Shown here in pieces: positions 47,360 through 58,833 of a stretch of 64,000 bases of DNA (the stretch's first letter is position 1; each line of letters opens with the position of its first letter). The notes below the pieces were generated by a model that made no database searches, was not told the DNA's origin, and worked only from the letters and a program-made list of their open reading frames with translations. Both the position numbers and the translations under genes were made by a program. Source of the stretch: Balaenoptera acutorostrata (lineage: Eukaryota; Chordata; Mammalia; Artiodactyla; Balaenopteridae); NCBI RefSeq assembly GCF_949987535.1, contig NC_080075.1, positions 5,998,606-6,062,605 on the forward strand. Direction: 5' to 3'.

Positions 47360-48518
47360 TCCTACGTGACACCGGGAAGCAGATTTGTCAGGGCCTTGTC
47401 CTCCAGCATCTGTTTGAGAACACAAATAAACCCACCCAAAAGAGATTATCAAGATCATAATTTGGAAAATAAATACCAATCTGGCATTTTAGGCTGGAGG
47501 AAAAAATAGCTTGCTTGGACAAAGAATGAGGAGTTGAGAGAATGAGGAAACCAGCCACACTGGGCAAGAGGGCTCAGTTTGGAGAAAGCCAGGCAGGTTA
47601 GGTGGGACCAGAGGACAAAACCGAGGCCTGGGCAGATCCCGGATTATCAGTCAAGTCAAGAACTTTACACATTAGGAAATGTGTAAAGCCTTGGCTTTTG
47701 AGAGCTCAGATGGCAGGTGAGAGGCTCTTGAGTTCAGCAAGCCATGGATACAAGTATGTATCTTCCCAGTGTACACTGGCAGTCATCTCCCCTCCAGTCA
47801 CAGAAATTCCGGAGGAAGCTTGATTGTGCAAGAGGTGGACACGGACAGTCCCCCAGACATCACTTTACTTATTTCCTCGTTTTTTCTTTGTTGCAAAAAT
47901 GTTGGTAGAAGTTGATTTTCAACCTCAGAATGGGGCAGGGGAAGGGGGGCCGCAGAGCCATGAAACTGGACTGCATGAATGTAATTCAAGGGTTCAGGGT
48001 CATTGAAGACTTAGAGCAGCTGGAAATAAACGGTGGAAGTAGTGATTAGCAAGGGGAATTGAGTCGAACAAGGAAACGAGGGTGAGATATGTTCAGAAGC
48101 TCAGAAAGGGAAAAGCAGAGGTTTAGGAGTCAGAGATCTGAGTTCTGATGGACAAAGTGTTCAAAAGCTCACCCTCCCTGCCCCTCAGTTTTCTAACACC
48201 CGGGATTGGGTGGAAATGATCGAAAAGTCCTCTTGGGATGTTAGAGACTCAGATTTATAGAAACCTGGCCTCAGCCCTGGAACTGTTCACACCTCCTAGC
48301 AGAGTAGAAGAGGGTTGACATGAGCAATGGAAGTTTGTAGAACACGTGGCACGCTGGAGATTCAGCAGCCAAGCTCAGTCCTTTAAAGACCATCTTTGAG
48401 CACTGGGAGAGAATCTTTTTAAACTAGTCGATCGGTTGAATTAAAAGGAAGTAACTCCTCTAGTGCACAACAGGATGGAAGGCTTGGGGTGCAGAAGGAG
48501 ATCAAAGGGCAACAAAAG
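47360..48518. other. Intergenic sequence, weak MIR trace
   Basis: A possible sense MIR core lies near 48,125-48,235 (GGAGTCAGAGATCTGAGTTC, CCCTCAGTTTTCTAACACC). Otherwise nothing is recognised. Confidence 0.4.
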
Positions 48519-48530
48519 AAGAAGAAGCAG

Positions 48531-48838
48531 GGCTTCCCTGATGGTGCAGTGGTTAAGAATCCACCTGCCTATGCAGGGGACACGGGTTCGAGCCCTGGTC
48601 TGGGAAGATCCCACATGCCATGGAGCAACTAAGCCCGTGCACCACAGCTACCAAAGCCTGTGCGCCTAGAGCCTGTGCTCCGCAACAAGAGAAGCCACCG
48701 CAATGAGAAGCCCTGACACCTCAACAAAGAGTAGCCCCTGCTCGCCACAACTAGAGAAAGCCCGTGCACAGCAACGAAGACCCAGCGCAGCCAAAAATAA
48801 ATAAATAAAATTAAGTAATTAAAAAAAAAAAAAAAAAA
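48531..48838 (+). mobile_element. CHR long-form SINE
   Basis: Full-length CHR with long A tail (from about 48,820). Left flank AAGAAGAAGCAG (48,519-48,530) recurs as AAAGATGAAGCAG after the tail, an imperfect target duplication. Confidence 0.95.
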
Positions 48839-49046
48839 AAAGATGAAGCAGACCAGAGGCGAGACAGACATCGTACCCCAGCTACCAGGGCCGTGCAGTT
48901 GCCACTGCTGTGATAAGGAAGTTGTGTGAGCTCAGATCTCTCCCAAAAGCAGATCTGGAAACACGGGTTTGGGTGCTGGTAGTTTATTTGGGAGATGGTC
49001 CCGGGAAGCACAAGTGAGCGAAAAGGGAAAAAGAAACATGGGATGG

Positions 49047-49180
49047 GGCTTCCCTGGCGGTCCAGTGGTTAGGACTCCGTGCTCTCAATGCAGGGGGGCA
49101 CAGGTTCCATCCCTGGTCGATCCTGCATGCCACAGGGTGCGGAAAAAAAAAAACAAACCCCAAAACAAAACGAAAAAAGG
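49047..49180 (+). mobile_element. CHR short-form SINE
   Basis: GGCTTCCCTGGCGGTCCAGT head and a degenerate B box (GGTTCCATCC). About 15 bases between CCCTGGTCG and ATCCTGCATG are missing compared with neighbouring copies. Flanks AACATGGGATGG and AACCTGGGATGG (49,181-49,192) form a near-perfect target duplication. Confidence 0.93.
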
Positions 49181-49194
49181 AACCTGGGATGGAG

Positions 49195-49925
49195 ACACGC
49201 CAGTGAACAGAGCGTTCACTGGGCAGCGGGGCCGGATGTACCTAGACGGTAGGGAAATGAGAGAATGCAGACTGACCTTACTTTACGTGTACCTGTGATC
49301 TCAGTAAAGGTTTCTGTCAACATTTTTTAAAAAGTAGTATTTTAAATGCAGAGGAACTTGCTTTAGAGACCTATTTGAAATCTTTTGTAAAAAGAATTAC
49401 TTCCCTTAACTTATCCTTTTTGTAAATTTATATTTTATATGTAAGGATTGTTTAAATCAAGTTCAGCCACGAAAAGTCCTTAACCTGCAAAAATCCGCAA
49501 GGGGCCTCAAAAATGAGGTCAGAGGTAGCCTGACAGCTTTAGAAATCAAGATGGGAGCCATAGGAAGTGGTTGGGAGAAGCCAGACGGGGACATTAAATA
49601 GTTATCAGGTATGTCGGGTTTTGATAGGTGGTCCGGCAACAGGAATCAGGGGCTTTGAGGGAAGGACAAGCCAGGCCTGCTAGCTGAAGAGACAACAGGC
49701 TTATTTATGCTTGAGCCCATATTTGTGTCCTGAGCCCCTGCAGCTAAATCTTAGAAAGTGACCAGAGCAGCGAACCTCTCTGATGCTCACCCATTGAATA
49801 GGTCACAAATGAAATGTTAGAATCTGGAGTTTGAATATGATGTATCAGATTCTGGCCAATGTGCATCAACGTGTATCAGAAGCACCATTAGAAAGGAGTC
49901 AGTCATAATCAGGTTTATCCCTTTG
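49195..49925. other. Intergenic sequence, no named element
   Basis: No repeat, exon or RNA gene is recognised. Confidence 0.4.
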
Positions 49926-49929
49926 TAGC

Positions 49930-50550
49930 ATCACAATAACCAGGACATGGAAGCAACCTAAGTGTCCATCGACAGGTGAATAGATAAAGAAGATGTGGTA
50001 CATATATATACAATGGAATATTATCAGCCATAAGAAGAAATGAAATTGAGTTATTTGTAGTGAGGTGGATGGACCTAGAGACTGTCATACAGAGTGAAGT
50101 AAGTCAGAAAGAGAAAAACAAATACCGTATGCTAACACATATATATATAGAATCTAAAAAAAAAAAAATAGTACTGATGAACCTAGGGGCAGGGCAGGAA
50201 TAAAGACATAGACACAGAGAATGAACTTGAGGACACGGGGAGGGGGAAGCTGGGGTGAAGTGAGAGAGTAGCATGGACATATATATACTACCAAGTGTAA
50301 AATAGATAACTAGTGGGAAGCAGCTGCATAGCACAGGGAGATCAGCTCAGTGCTTTGTGTCCACCTAGAGGGGTGGGATAGGGAGGGTGGGAGGGAGGCT
50401 CAAGAGGGAGGGGATATGGGGACATATGTATGCATATGGCTGATTCGCTTTGTTGTACAACAGAAACTAACACAGTATTGTGAAGCAATTATATTCCAAT
50501 AAAGATGTATAAAAAAAAATAAATAAATAAAATTAAAAAAAAACAAAACA
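49930..50550 (+). pseudogene. Young L1: last part of ORF2 and full 3' UTR
   Basis: It starts inside the ORF2 end (GGACATGGAAGCAACCTAAG, ATACAATGGAATATTATCAG). It runs through a G-rich 3' UTR to CTTTGTTGTACAACAGAAAC, ATTATATTCCAATAAAGATG and an A-rich tail. It is 5'-truncated and cannot code for a full protein. Confidence 0.96.
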
Positions 50551-50559
50551 ACGAATGAA

Positions 50560-52140
50560 CCACAAGTCTCCATTAGGGATCCTGCAAGCTGGTCCAGCCT
50601 ATTGATTTGTAGTTCTAAGTTAATTATAGTGACTCCAGCCTCAAAATCTTCTAAACTATGCCCTATGATGAAAGATTAAGTGGTGACATGCCAATGAGAA
50701 ACTATGAACTGCAAATGCCATGGATGAATTACAAAATGTGAGGCCTGTCCTGTTCTCTTAAATAAACATAATTATCATCTTCATCTTCTTTTCCCTGTCT
50801 GCATTCCATATTCGGTGGCCAGCTAGTTTAGAAAATGTAGTCAGGGCCAGGTCAAGAGGCCAGCCATGACTGACTGACTTGGATCACCTGGATTTGTCCT
50901 AATTCTCGAGTACAGACAGCTCCTCGAGGTTAGTTGGAGGTTGAGGGGTGGGGGAGGGGAAGAGTTGAACAAGAAAGTGTGTCTGGATCAGCATGGAGTC
51001 TTGACGTCTCCTGGAAATGCACCTCAGAGTCACAAAAAGGAAAGACCACTTATTCTTATAGAATTGCATCTTTTATTGCTTTAGAACTTATTATTATTAG
51101 CCGCCTTGCTTGTAAAAAATGTATTCAGCGTTCAAACAGTACACATGGAGAAGTGCTACACAAAAATGGCCTTTAAAATCACAGCTTAGCTTTTTAGCTC
51201 TACAGAGAGGAGAAAATGCAGAGGATGTGGAATGCCAGTAACTGGCAAGAGGAATTGAAAAGGGAGTGATCTGGGTATGGACTCAACATACACCCACTTT
51301 TGAAATTTCCAGGAACTGGGAATGAGGCAGTCACTCAGAAGAGGGAACCAGTGGCCTCGGAAAAATTGAAAAGCAATGTTTGATAACTGGTAATTCTTTA
51401 CATACCTTGGACCTTAAGAAAGTCCCTTTCTGCATGGCCATTCCACACAGGGTGGATACAGAGCTGCAGTATGTGTTCTGTTCTGCAAACTGTGTTCCCA
51501 GGGTCTCTCTGGATTTCCCAAGGGAGGTGGAGGAGTTTGTAAGGGGACCCCTGAGCTCGCACTGCCCGGCCCTTCCTCCTTCCACCACCCCAGTTCTGCT
51601 TTTATATGTTTTAGACATAGGGAATATGAGTAATAGTTTATTAAGACAAGATTTTCACTGCTAAGAAAAGTTTGCAAATCACAAGCTAAAGTATACTTGG
51701 CACCAAGATTTCCGTGATCACATGGCAGGTGTCTAGGAGATCTAGTTCTGCTGAGTTCAAAACTAAGCACTTGAGGCACTTTTTAAATCATTGCCATGAC
51801 CTGAGCAGAGCAGTAGAGAAGATACAGGAGGAGAAATTAGGAACCTAGGCCCTGGATGTGTTCTACTGGAATCTCCACTGTCACGGTGGTTAGAACACCC
51901 AGCCTGATGTCATGGGACCAAGTATTCACAAACTGCTCATTCATTAAGTAGCACAAGCTTCACTCTCAAACAAGATCTCATACACAGATGTGAGGAACAG
52001 CTGTGTCCCCGTTCCCGACTATGTGAGTGTGACCACGGCCTTTTTAGGGTCTATTTGATGACCTGTTTTTTTATGAAATAACCTACTTCCTGTCTCTCAC
52101 ACAGCACACTTTAGAGAGAATTGATGAGATAATCAAAAAC
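50560..52140. other. Intergenic sequence, no named element
   Basis: About 1.6 kb. The overlapping frames at 51,331-51,779 (95 and 121 codons, minus) and 51,380-51,664 (plus) contradict each other and have no domain. Confidence 0.4.
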
Positions 52141-52149
52141 ATTTTTCAT

Positions 52150-52499
52150 TCATGAACACCAAAAGACTGACCGAAATGATGAAGATAGTAGAGCTGCCCA
52201 ACAATAATCTGGGCAACATTGCTTATATCGAAAAACTTAAAGGATACTTACAAAAAGTTTGTAGTAATGTAGAAATGTATGTTGTCATGTTAATTGGAAA
52301 TATCACTATACAAAACTGGTGTGAGATTATAGTCATAGCTGCATAAAAATCTAAAACTATGCATAAGAAAAATTAGGAAGAAATACATCAAATTTTAGTA
52401 CCTTTCAATAGATGGAAACTGTGAGTGATTTTTTTTTTTCCTTCTTTCAGGACATGTGATTGTACAGATTTCTTCTACGAGCATGTGATATTTTATGCC
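52150..52499 (+). repeat. Old LINE-related repeat, family uncertain
   Basis: AAAGGATACTTACAAAAAGT, GTGAGTGATTTTTTTTTTTC and CTACGAGCATGTGATATTTT follow a common mammalian repeat that I cannot name with confidence. Confidence 0.5.
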
Positions 52500-52511
52500 A
52501 AAGAATATAAA

Positions 52512-52722
52512 CAGAAGCAAAATATTATATATAGGATGCATAAACAACAAGGCCCTACTGTAGAGCACAGGGAACTCTATTCAATATCCTGTGACAAACC
52601 ATAATGGAAAAGAATATGAAAAAGAAAAAAATATAAATATATATATAACTGAGTCACTTTGCTGTACAGAAGAAATTAATACAACATTGTAAGTCAACTA
52701 TACTTCAATAAAATTTTTTTAA
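52512..52722 (+). mobile_element. Young L1 3' UTR, 5'-truncated
   Basis: GGATGCATAAACAACAAGGC, ACAGGGAACTCTATTCAATA and CTATACTTCAATAAAATTTT. The target duplication AAAGAATATAAA lies at 52,500-52,511 and 52,723-52,734. Confidence 0.95.
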
Positions 52723-52799
52723 AAAGAATATAAATTTTAAAATAAAATGAAATTTTAAATAAATAAAAGAAACTACTATTGAAATAAGTAAAACTAATT

Positions 52800-53240
52800 G
52801 CATTAGTTTCCTAGGACTGACCTAACAAAGTACCACAATCTGGGTGGCTTAAGACAACGGAAGTGTACTGTCCCACGGTTCTGGAGGCCAGAAGTCTGAA
52901 ATCAGGTGTTGGCAGGCCACAATTCCTCTGAAACCTGGAGGGGAGTCGAGCCTTCCTTGCCTCCTCTAGGTAATTAACGGTGGTTGCCCCTCTTCAGTGG
53001 TCCTTGGCTGACAGCTGCTTAGTTCCAGTGCCAGGGCTTTCTCCTTGTGTGTCAAGTCTTCTTATAAGGACCCCAGTCATACTGGATTAAGGGTCCAGCC
53101 TACTCCACGCTGTCTATACATAACTGATTACATCTGCAATGACTTTATTTCCAAATAAGGGCACATTCTGAGATACTAGGGGTTAGGAATTCAATATACC
53201 ATGTTTTTGGTGAGGGGGGCACAATTCACTCTATAACAAT
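52800..53240 (-). mobile_element. MaLR (MLT1-type) LTR
   Basis: The plus strand reads TTAGTTTCCTAGGACTGACC, ACGGTTCTGGAGGCCAGAAG, ATTTCCAAATAAGGGCACAT and a CTATAACAA end, the reverse of an MLT1-type LTR. It is complete or nearly so, with no internal genes. Confidence 0.9.
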
Positions 53241-53244
53241 AAGT

Positions 53245-54595
53245 TAACAACTTTGATGTTTTTACAGAAGTTGAAGACCGTTATTCTTCCTCATTCTGAT
53301 GTAACAGGTTTCCACATTTTAGCACATGGGTAAGTGTAGGTCACTTTGATAGTTTTTGCTAAGACTGCCTCACCTTCTCTCTTGTCACCCCTCTCATTTT
53401 CTAACACGTATTTATTAGGCACAGACTGAGTTCATAGCACTGTGTTGATCTATCAACATTTTTAAAAATCACACAAAACTCTTTTCTAACAAGTTGCTTT
53501 CATCTACACTGTAATTTTCAAACAGACTGACTTTATAATGAATGACTTCAGTCTGCAAATCACTATAAAGAATTACCTTTAGGTTAGATTTCTAAAAAAA
53601 AATTTCTTAGACCTTCTTACAAATATATAACAGATGATATGGGGAAAAGAAGGAAGAAAACTAAAGTAGAAATAGGTCCAAATAGAAATTAATTTTGCTT
53701 GTTCTAAAGACAGAAAGACTATTTTTTCAGCATTCAGTAATCTCTGGTTTGGTTGGGATATTTAGGAATTCGCTAACTGTTTTAAAATATTGTCTTACTG
53801 GCTTTGAACTGTTCTTTGGGACTTTTACCCCCAGCATGGCTGGAAACATGTTCATTGTTTTAAATAGAAATTTAACCATGCTTATTTAATTTTTTGAAAG
53901 AATGCTGTCTTTTGCTAAGTTTGGCAGAATTGCTTGACATAAAAATATAAATAAGGGACCATAGTGTGGCATGGATAAAGCAAGCACCACTTTATATTTT
54001 CTAAAGACAATTACATTGCTGATGCACTCCTTAGGAAGCAAAAATATTTATTTCACTTGTTACACACACGCATTTATATAGAGTATTTATGAGACTCTCA
54101 GTGACATCTTCAGACCAGCACGTGTATCCCATTGTGCAGTTATTCCCTTTTATTTCTATTTTCTTGTGGTGAATGCTTTGTGTCTAAAACGCTAAGGAAA
54201 TTAAATACAAAACTATGTCAGTACAATGTAACTTCACTATACACGTCAGGAAATTAGGATTTGTTCTCCCAGCAGCTGGTGTTTGGCTACTCTGAACGTG
54301 ATATGTCCAGAAAAGTTAACGTGGGGGCAGTTTTCCTCAAAGGAATTCTGTTGGGATACAAAGAATATCAGTTCTTCCCACTCTGTGCACAGGACTATGG
54401 GGCCAGGATCAGCTCAGGATCTACCACCAGCTCAGGATCTCCCGGATCCTCAGCCTCTTCCACTCCTAACCCCTCTTCTCTGCTCTGCAAGAAGGGCCAC
54501 AGTTAAACTGACAAACTACCTGCGTGCTACTGGGACGAGGGTGGCTCTCCCAGCACCGCCACCGTTCCTATGTGCCACCCCCCTTGTTGGGTGTT
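53245..54595. other. AT-rich intergenic sequence, L2 trace
   Basis: A short reversed L2 3' end may lie at 53,400-53,455 (CGTATTTATTAGGCACAGAC). A small AGCTCAGGATCT duplication occurs near 54,411-54,442. No gene is recognised. Confidence 0.4.
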
Positions 54596-54599
54596 GGGC

Positions 54600-54805
54600 C
54601 CGGTGCTCTGCTCATCACTTTCCCTGACTTATTTCATTTAAGCCTCACGCAACCCCACGTAGCCAGCCCTCCCGTTTTCCTAATTTCACAGGTGAGAAAA
54701 CCAAGACCTAGAGGCATGAAGTCATTTGGCCATGATTGCACCTTCAGAAAGTAGCAAATCCAGGTTTAAAAGCCAGATTCATGTGGACAACCCCTACTTC
54801 TGACC
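54600..54805 (-). repeat. MIR SINE
   Basis: Reverse MIR: CACTTTCCCTGACTTATTTC, CTAATTTCACAGGTGAGAAA, and AAATCCAGGTTTAAAAGCCA into the head. Confidence 0.93.
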
Positions 54806-54828
54806 AGTAAGTTTTAGGTAACTGATGC

Positions 54829-55168
54829 TTTTTTTTTTTTTTTTTTGGCTGTGTTGGGTCTTCGTTGCTGCGCGCAGGCTTTTCTCTGGTTGCGGTGAGC
54901 GGGGGCTACTCTTCTCTGCGGTGCGCGGGCTTCTCATGGCGGTGGCTTCTCTTTGCGGAGCACGGGCTCTAGGCGCACGGGCTTCAGTAGTTGTGGCACA
55001 TGGGCTCAGTAGTTGTGGCTCGCGGGCTCTAGAACACAGGTTCAGTAGTTGTGGGCGCACAGGATTAGTTGCTCCGTGGCATGTGGGATCTTCCAGGACC
55101 AGGCCTCGAACCCGTATTCCCTGCATTGGCAGGCGGATTCTTAACCACTGCGCCACCAGGGAAACCCC
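54829..55168 (-). mobile_element. CHR long-form SINE
   Basis: Full-length reversed CHR: a T-run at the left, GTGTTGGGTCTTCGTTGCTG, and CACTGCGCCACCAGGGAAAC at the right. The target duplication AACTGATGC lies at 54,820-54,828 and 55,169-55,177. Confidence 0.96.
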
Positions 55169-55329
55169 AACTGATGCATTTTAACCAAGTCTTGGAAGAG
55201 CCAATTTCCAAACACAACAGAGGGACATTTAAAGAAAAATTACATTCTTCTGATGGTAAATATAATGCATATTCATTGAAGCAAAGAGAGAAGTATAAAA
55301 GAAGAATACAGAATATAAAGAAAATACAG

Positions 55330-55734
55330 AGAAGAATAAAAAATTCACCTATAATCCTTACCAACAATCATTAATTCTTAATATATTTCTTTTGTCCTTT
55401 TTCTTAAGGCTGTGTGTGTTTAATGTAATCAGAATTGTATGGTTACCTCCTTCTTTTCACTTCATGTATTACAAACATTTACCGTCATTAAATATCCTGT
55501 TACAAGCTAATTTTTAATGGCAGTACTTACTACCATGTAATTTATTTAACCAATCTTATGGTGTTGGATAGTTAGGTTGTTTCTAATCAGTCACTGTTTT
55601 AAATACCACATATGCTAGTAATTTCCTTAAGATAAATTCCTGGAAGTGGAATTACAAAATCAAAGACTTTGAGCATTTGTAAGGTTCTTGGTATATTTTG
55701 TCAAACTCCCTCCAAAATGGCTCTGCCAAATTAA
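55330..55734 (-). repeat. Old LINE-like repeat
   Basis: ATTTATTTAACCAATCTTAT, GTTAGGTTGTTTCTAATCAG and AGATAAATTCCTGGAAGTGG match a widespread old mammalian repeat. I think it is an L1-type sequence reversed, but neither the family nor the strand is certain. Confidence 0.5.
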
Positions 55735-56298
55735 GAGAGGGGGAGGTTTAAAGATGGGTGTTTCAAGTTCTAGTACAGGGTTTCCAGGGAGATATCATTG
55801 TAACAGGGAAGAACAAATCCATGTTCCTATTAGATCTGTTTCTTTTACCTTAACCTTTGTATTCTATTGCTTTTGCTTCAAGTTCAGAATGTTGCCTATA
55901 GCCTGAAATATATAGGAGAGCCCATTCTCAAGGCTCTGAACCTTCAGGGTATGACACTTTTCCATTCATATAGAGATAAAAAAGTTGCGGAACAGAGAAT
56001 AACTTTTTTTTGTTGGAGGTTTACAGGAGTATCATCACCTGACCCATGTGGATGACCTCAAGAACAAAGGATTCCAGCACCAAGGAGTTTGCGACAACCA
56101 ATCACACACCCTCCCCTTTTAATATAAAAGAAGCCTGAATTCTAACTCAGGTAAGATGGTTCTCTAGGACATTAGTCCTCCATCTTCTCAGACTCTAGCC
56201 GTTCCGACTAAAGTCTCTTTTCCTTGTCCCAGCACCTCTGTCTCCCAGTTTATCGGCCTCTCATGCAGTGAGCTGAACGAGTTTGGACTCCATAACAC
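55735..56298 (+). mobile_element. ERV1-like LTR
   Basis: Promoter-like AATATAAAAGAAGCCTGAAT near 56,121-56,140, followed by AGGACATTAGTCCTCCATCT, AAAGTCTCTTTTCCTTGTCC, ATCGGCCTCTCATGC and a GAGTTTGGACTCCATAACA end. This is the usual layout of a gammaretrovirus-like LTR (U3 with TATA, R, U5). The left border is uncertain, and no flanking retroviral genes are seen. Confidence 0.7.
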
Positions 56299-56299
56299 C

Positions 56300-56693
56300 A
56301 TGGGGAATGTAGATCATCCGTCACTTCTCAATACCTTATGGGCAGCCGCCTGATGTCTCCCAGGGGGGTCCAATAAGGACCCTTGGTCCAGTGGAGAAGA
56401 GCTGGAACAAAGGGTGTTACACCAGGGCTCTGCACTGCCCACCCAACTCGCGGCTGTGAGTTCAGTGGTCCCTGAGAAGCCTGGGACGGCTGCTCCTCAG
56501 TGAGTGAAGACAGCGGGACATTTACTAGTTTACAAGGGGTTTTCCTGCCCACTGTTTCCACTGTTACTCATCGCAGCCCTGGAAGCTGCAGCTGCCCATG
56601 CAGCTTTATGACCATTGGCATTTTGCAGAGAATGATGGTCAGATTTAGGTGAGGTACATGACTTACTTAGATCACACCTCTCTGTAAATCAGA
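56300..56693. other. Intergenic sequence with a reversed MIR at its right end
   Basis: From about 56,600 to 56,693 the sequence follows reverse MIR (GGCATTTTGCAGAGAATGAT, ATGACTTACTTAGATCACAC). The MIR is cut by the composite L1 insertion that begins at 56,694. Confidence 0.6.
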
Positions 56694-57499
56694 CAGAGAA
56701 AGGCAAATATCATATGATATCACTTATATGTGGAATCTTAAAAACTGATGCAAATGAACTGATTTACAAAATAGAAGTAGACTCACAGACACAGAAAACA
56801 AACTTATGGCTACCAAAGGGGAAAGGGGCGGGGGAGGGATAAATTAGGAGTCTGGGATTAACATACATGTACTACTGTATGTATATAAAATAGATAAACA
56901 ACAAGGACCTACTGTATAGCACAGGTAACTATATTCAGTATCTTGTAATAACCTATAATGGAAAATAATCTGAAAAAGAATGTATTAATATATAGATATA
57001 TGCAGATGAGGAAACTGATGCTCAGAAAAGTTAGGTAATTTGCCTGAGGTCACACAGCTGCTAAGTGGCAGAGCCCAGGTTTAAACCCAGTCATGCCTGG
57101 TTCCAAAGCCTGGCCACTCTTCCCCCCACCGGTGCATGCTGTTCTAGGCCACAGGGATAACAGAAAAGCAAATGCAAGGGCCAAAACTCTGGACAGTGCT
57201 TGTATCAAAATCATTAAACCAATCAAATATTTCAACTTAAATCAGCAATGAAAATCATCGTTTCCTGGACTGGGAGTTTGGGATTAGCAGATGCAAAATA
57301 TTATATATAGGATGGATAAACAACAAGGTCCTACTGTATAGCACAGGGAACTATATTCAATATCCTGTAATAAACCAAAATGGAAAAGAATACGAAAAAG
57401 CATATAATATATACGTATAACTGAATCACTTTGCTGTATACCCAAAATATTGTAAATCAACTGTACTTCAATAAAAAAATAAAAATTAAAAAAAAAGAA
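56694..57499 (+). mobile_element. Composite L1 - MIR-containing segment - L1, one insertion unit
   Basis: Left part (56,694-57,003): L1 ORF2 end and 3' UTR (GTAAATCAGACAGAGAAAGG, AACAAGGACCTACTGTATAG), lacking its last roughly 80 bases. Middle (57,004-57,264): non-L1 sequence with a reversed MIR. Right part (57,265-57,499): an L1 3' UTR again (GGATGGATAAACAACAAGGT, TTCAATAAAAAAATAAAAAT) with A tail. The same ATCACACCTCTCT target copy lies at 56,681-56,693 and 57,501-57,513, so all three parts appear to have entered together. Confidence 0.8.
57005..57125 (-). repeat. MIR SINE inside the composite L1
   Basis: Very clear reverse MIR: CAGATGAGGAAACTGATGCT, GGTCACACAGCTGCTAAGTG and GCAGAGCCCAGGTTTAAACC. 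Confidence 0.95.
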
Positions 57500-57513
57500 A
57501 TCACACCTCTCTC

Positions 57514-58086
57514 TGCAGAGGCACCTGGACCACACCTGGCTTGTCCTGCTCTGCTCCATCAGGCTGTCTCTCGTCAAGAAGAAAGCCTCAATGTCAGCGA
57601 TTCTATCAGTTGACAGGTGAAATACTTGGCATTATCTTAAGGAAGCATTGAACTTGCTGTGCACGTAATTATCAACATTTGCTGAATTCCAGCCACATAA
57701 TAGGTGCTGTCCTAGATACAGATGGTTCTGGATCTTTGGGCTTTCAATCTTGAGAAGCCAACAAGCCTGGCAAACATGAGAAATGAGGGGAATGCACTCA
57801 GTTACAATGCTGTCTGAAAAAGGGGCACTTTGGGTAATTACATGTCTGGTTACACATTCTTGACAGCTATTTAGAGCTCTGACCGCCTTTGCAAAGACAA
57901 TGCCCAGTTTGTTGGTCCAAACAAAGGCAAACAGGCTCAACCCCAAGTGTGACTCTGTGCGCCATTTTGGAATGTCAGGGATCATTGTGTGTGATGTGCA
58001 CTTAAATTCATTCAAGACGAAGAAAAAGAAAACCTTGGAGAGTATTCCCAGATTTGCCTGCTCATTTCAGATGTATTTAATATGTT
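57514..58086. other. Intergenic sequence with an L2 trace
   Basis: A reversed L2 3' end probably lies at 57,675-57,800 (CATTTGCTGAATTCCAGCCA, ATAATAGGTGCTGTCCTAGA). Nothing else is recognised. Confidence 0.5.
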
Positions 58087-58124
58087 ACACACACACACGC
58101 ACGCACACACACACACACAAACAC
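58087..58124. repeat. (CA)n microsatellite
   Basis: About 19 CA dinucleotides with two CG interruptions. Likely length-polymorphic. Confidence 0.95.
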
Positions 58125-58494
58125 CACATGATCCAAACTTTACCAAACACCTACTTCCCTTACACGGTATTAAAGTGCAAGAGACAGTTGATAAAAGACG
58201 TGAGTTGTAGCCGCAGCTCTGCAGGGACTTGGATGCTGCTTGGGTTTTGGTGCCTCTGAAGTAACTGCGGTGGCACCCAGGAGGGGAAAAGAGCGTGTTG
58301 ACCCCTGACACTGCCTCTGATTCTGACAGGGCAGTGGGGCTGGGGGGCGGGGCAAGTAATAAAGTATGGCTAACACAGAGGCAGATCCCATTTCTAGAAG
58401 GCAGGGCTACCCTTATGAACAGGCAAAGGGGCAGTGGCCTGAAAATTGTGCATTGATGATCTCTAGTGCCACTATTACCTATTTATCCCTGTCT
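58125..58494. other. Intergenic sequence, no named element
   Basis: Nothing recognised. Confidence 0.5.
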
Positions 58495-58833
58495 TACCTC
58501 TGCTGCTATAACCGAATACCATAGGTTGGATAGCTTATAACCAGCAGAAATTTATTTCTTACAGTGCTGGAGGCTGGAAGTCAGATCAAGGTTCTGATGA
58601 GGGCCTCTTTCCAGGTTGCAAACTGCTGACTTACTGTGTCCCCAAGGCAGAAAGAGCAGAGAGAGCGGAAGCAAGGGCTCTCATGTCTTTTTATTAGGGC
58701 GCTAACCCTATCCACGAGGCTCCACCTTTGTGACCTAGTTGCCTTCCAAAGGTATTGCCCCCCAAAACCATCACTCTGACGTTAGGATTTCAACATGTGA
58801 ATTTTGCAGGGACACAAACATTCAGTCCATAGC
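58495..58833 (-). mobile_element. MaLR-type LTR
   Basis: The plus strand reads CAGAAATTTATTTCTTACAG, GTGCTGGAGGCTGGAAGTCA, CGAGGCTCCACCTTTGTGAC, TTAGGATTTCAACATGTGAA and CATTCAGTCCATAGCAA. This is the reverse of a MaLR LTR, with no internal genes. Confidence 0.87.

Noticed and set aside
55735..56298. Complete endogenous retrovirus
   Set aside because: Only an LTR-like segment is recognisable. No gag, pol or env-like frames lie on either side.
57900..58259. 119-codon ORF crossing the CA repeat
   Set aside because: It includes a run of Thr-His codons from the microsatellite and has no other sign of coding.
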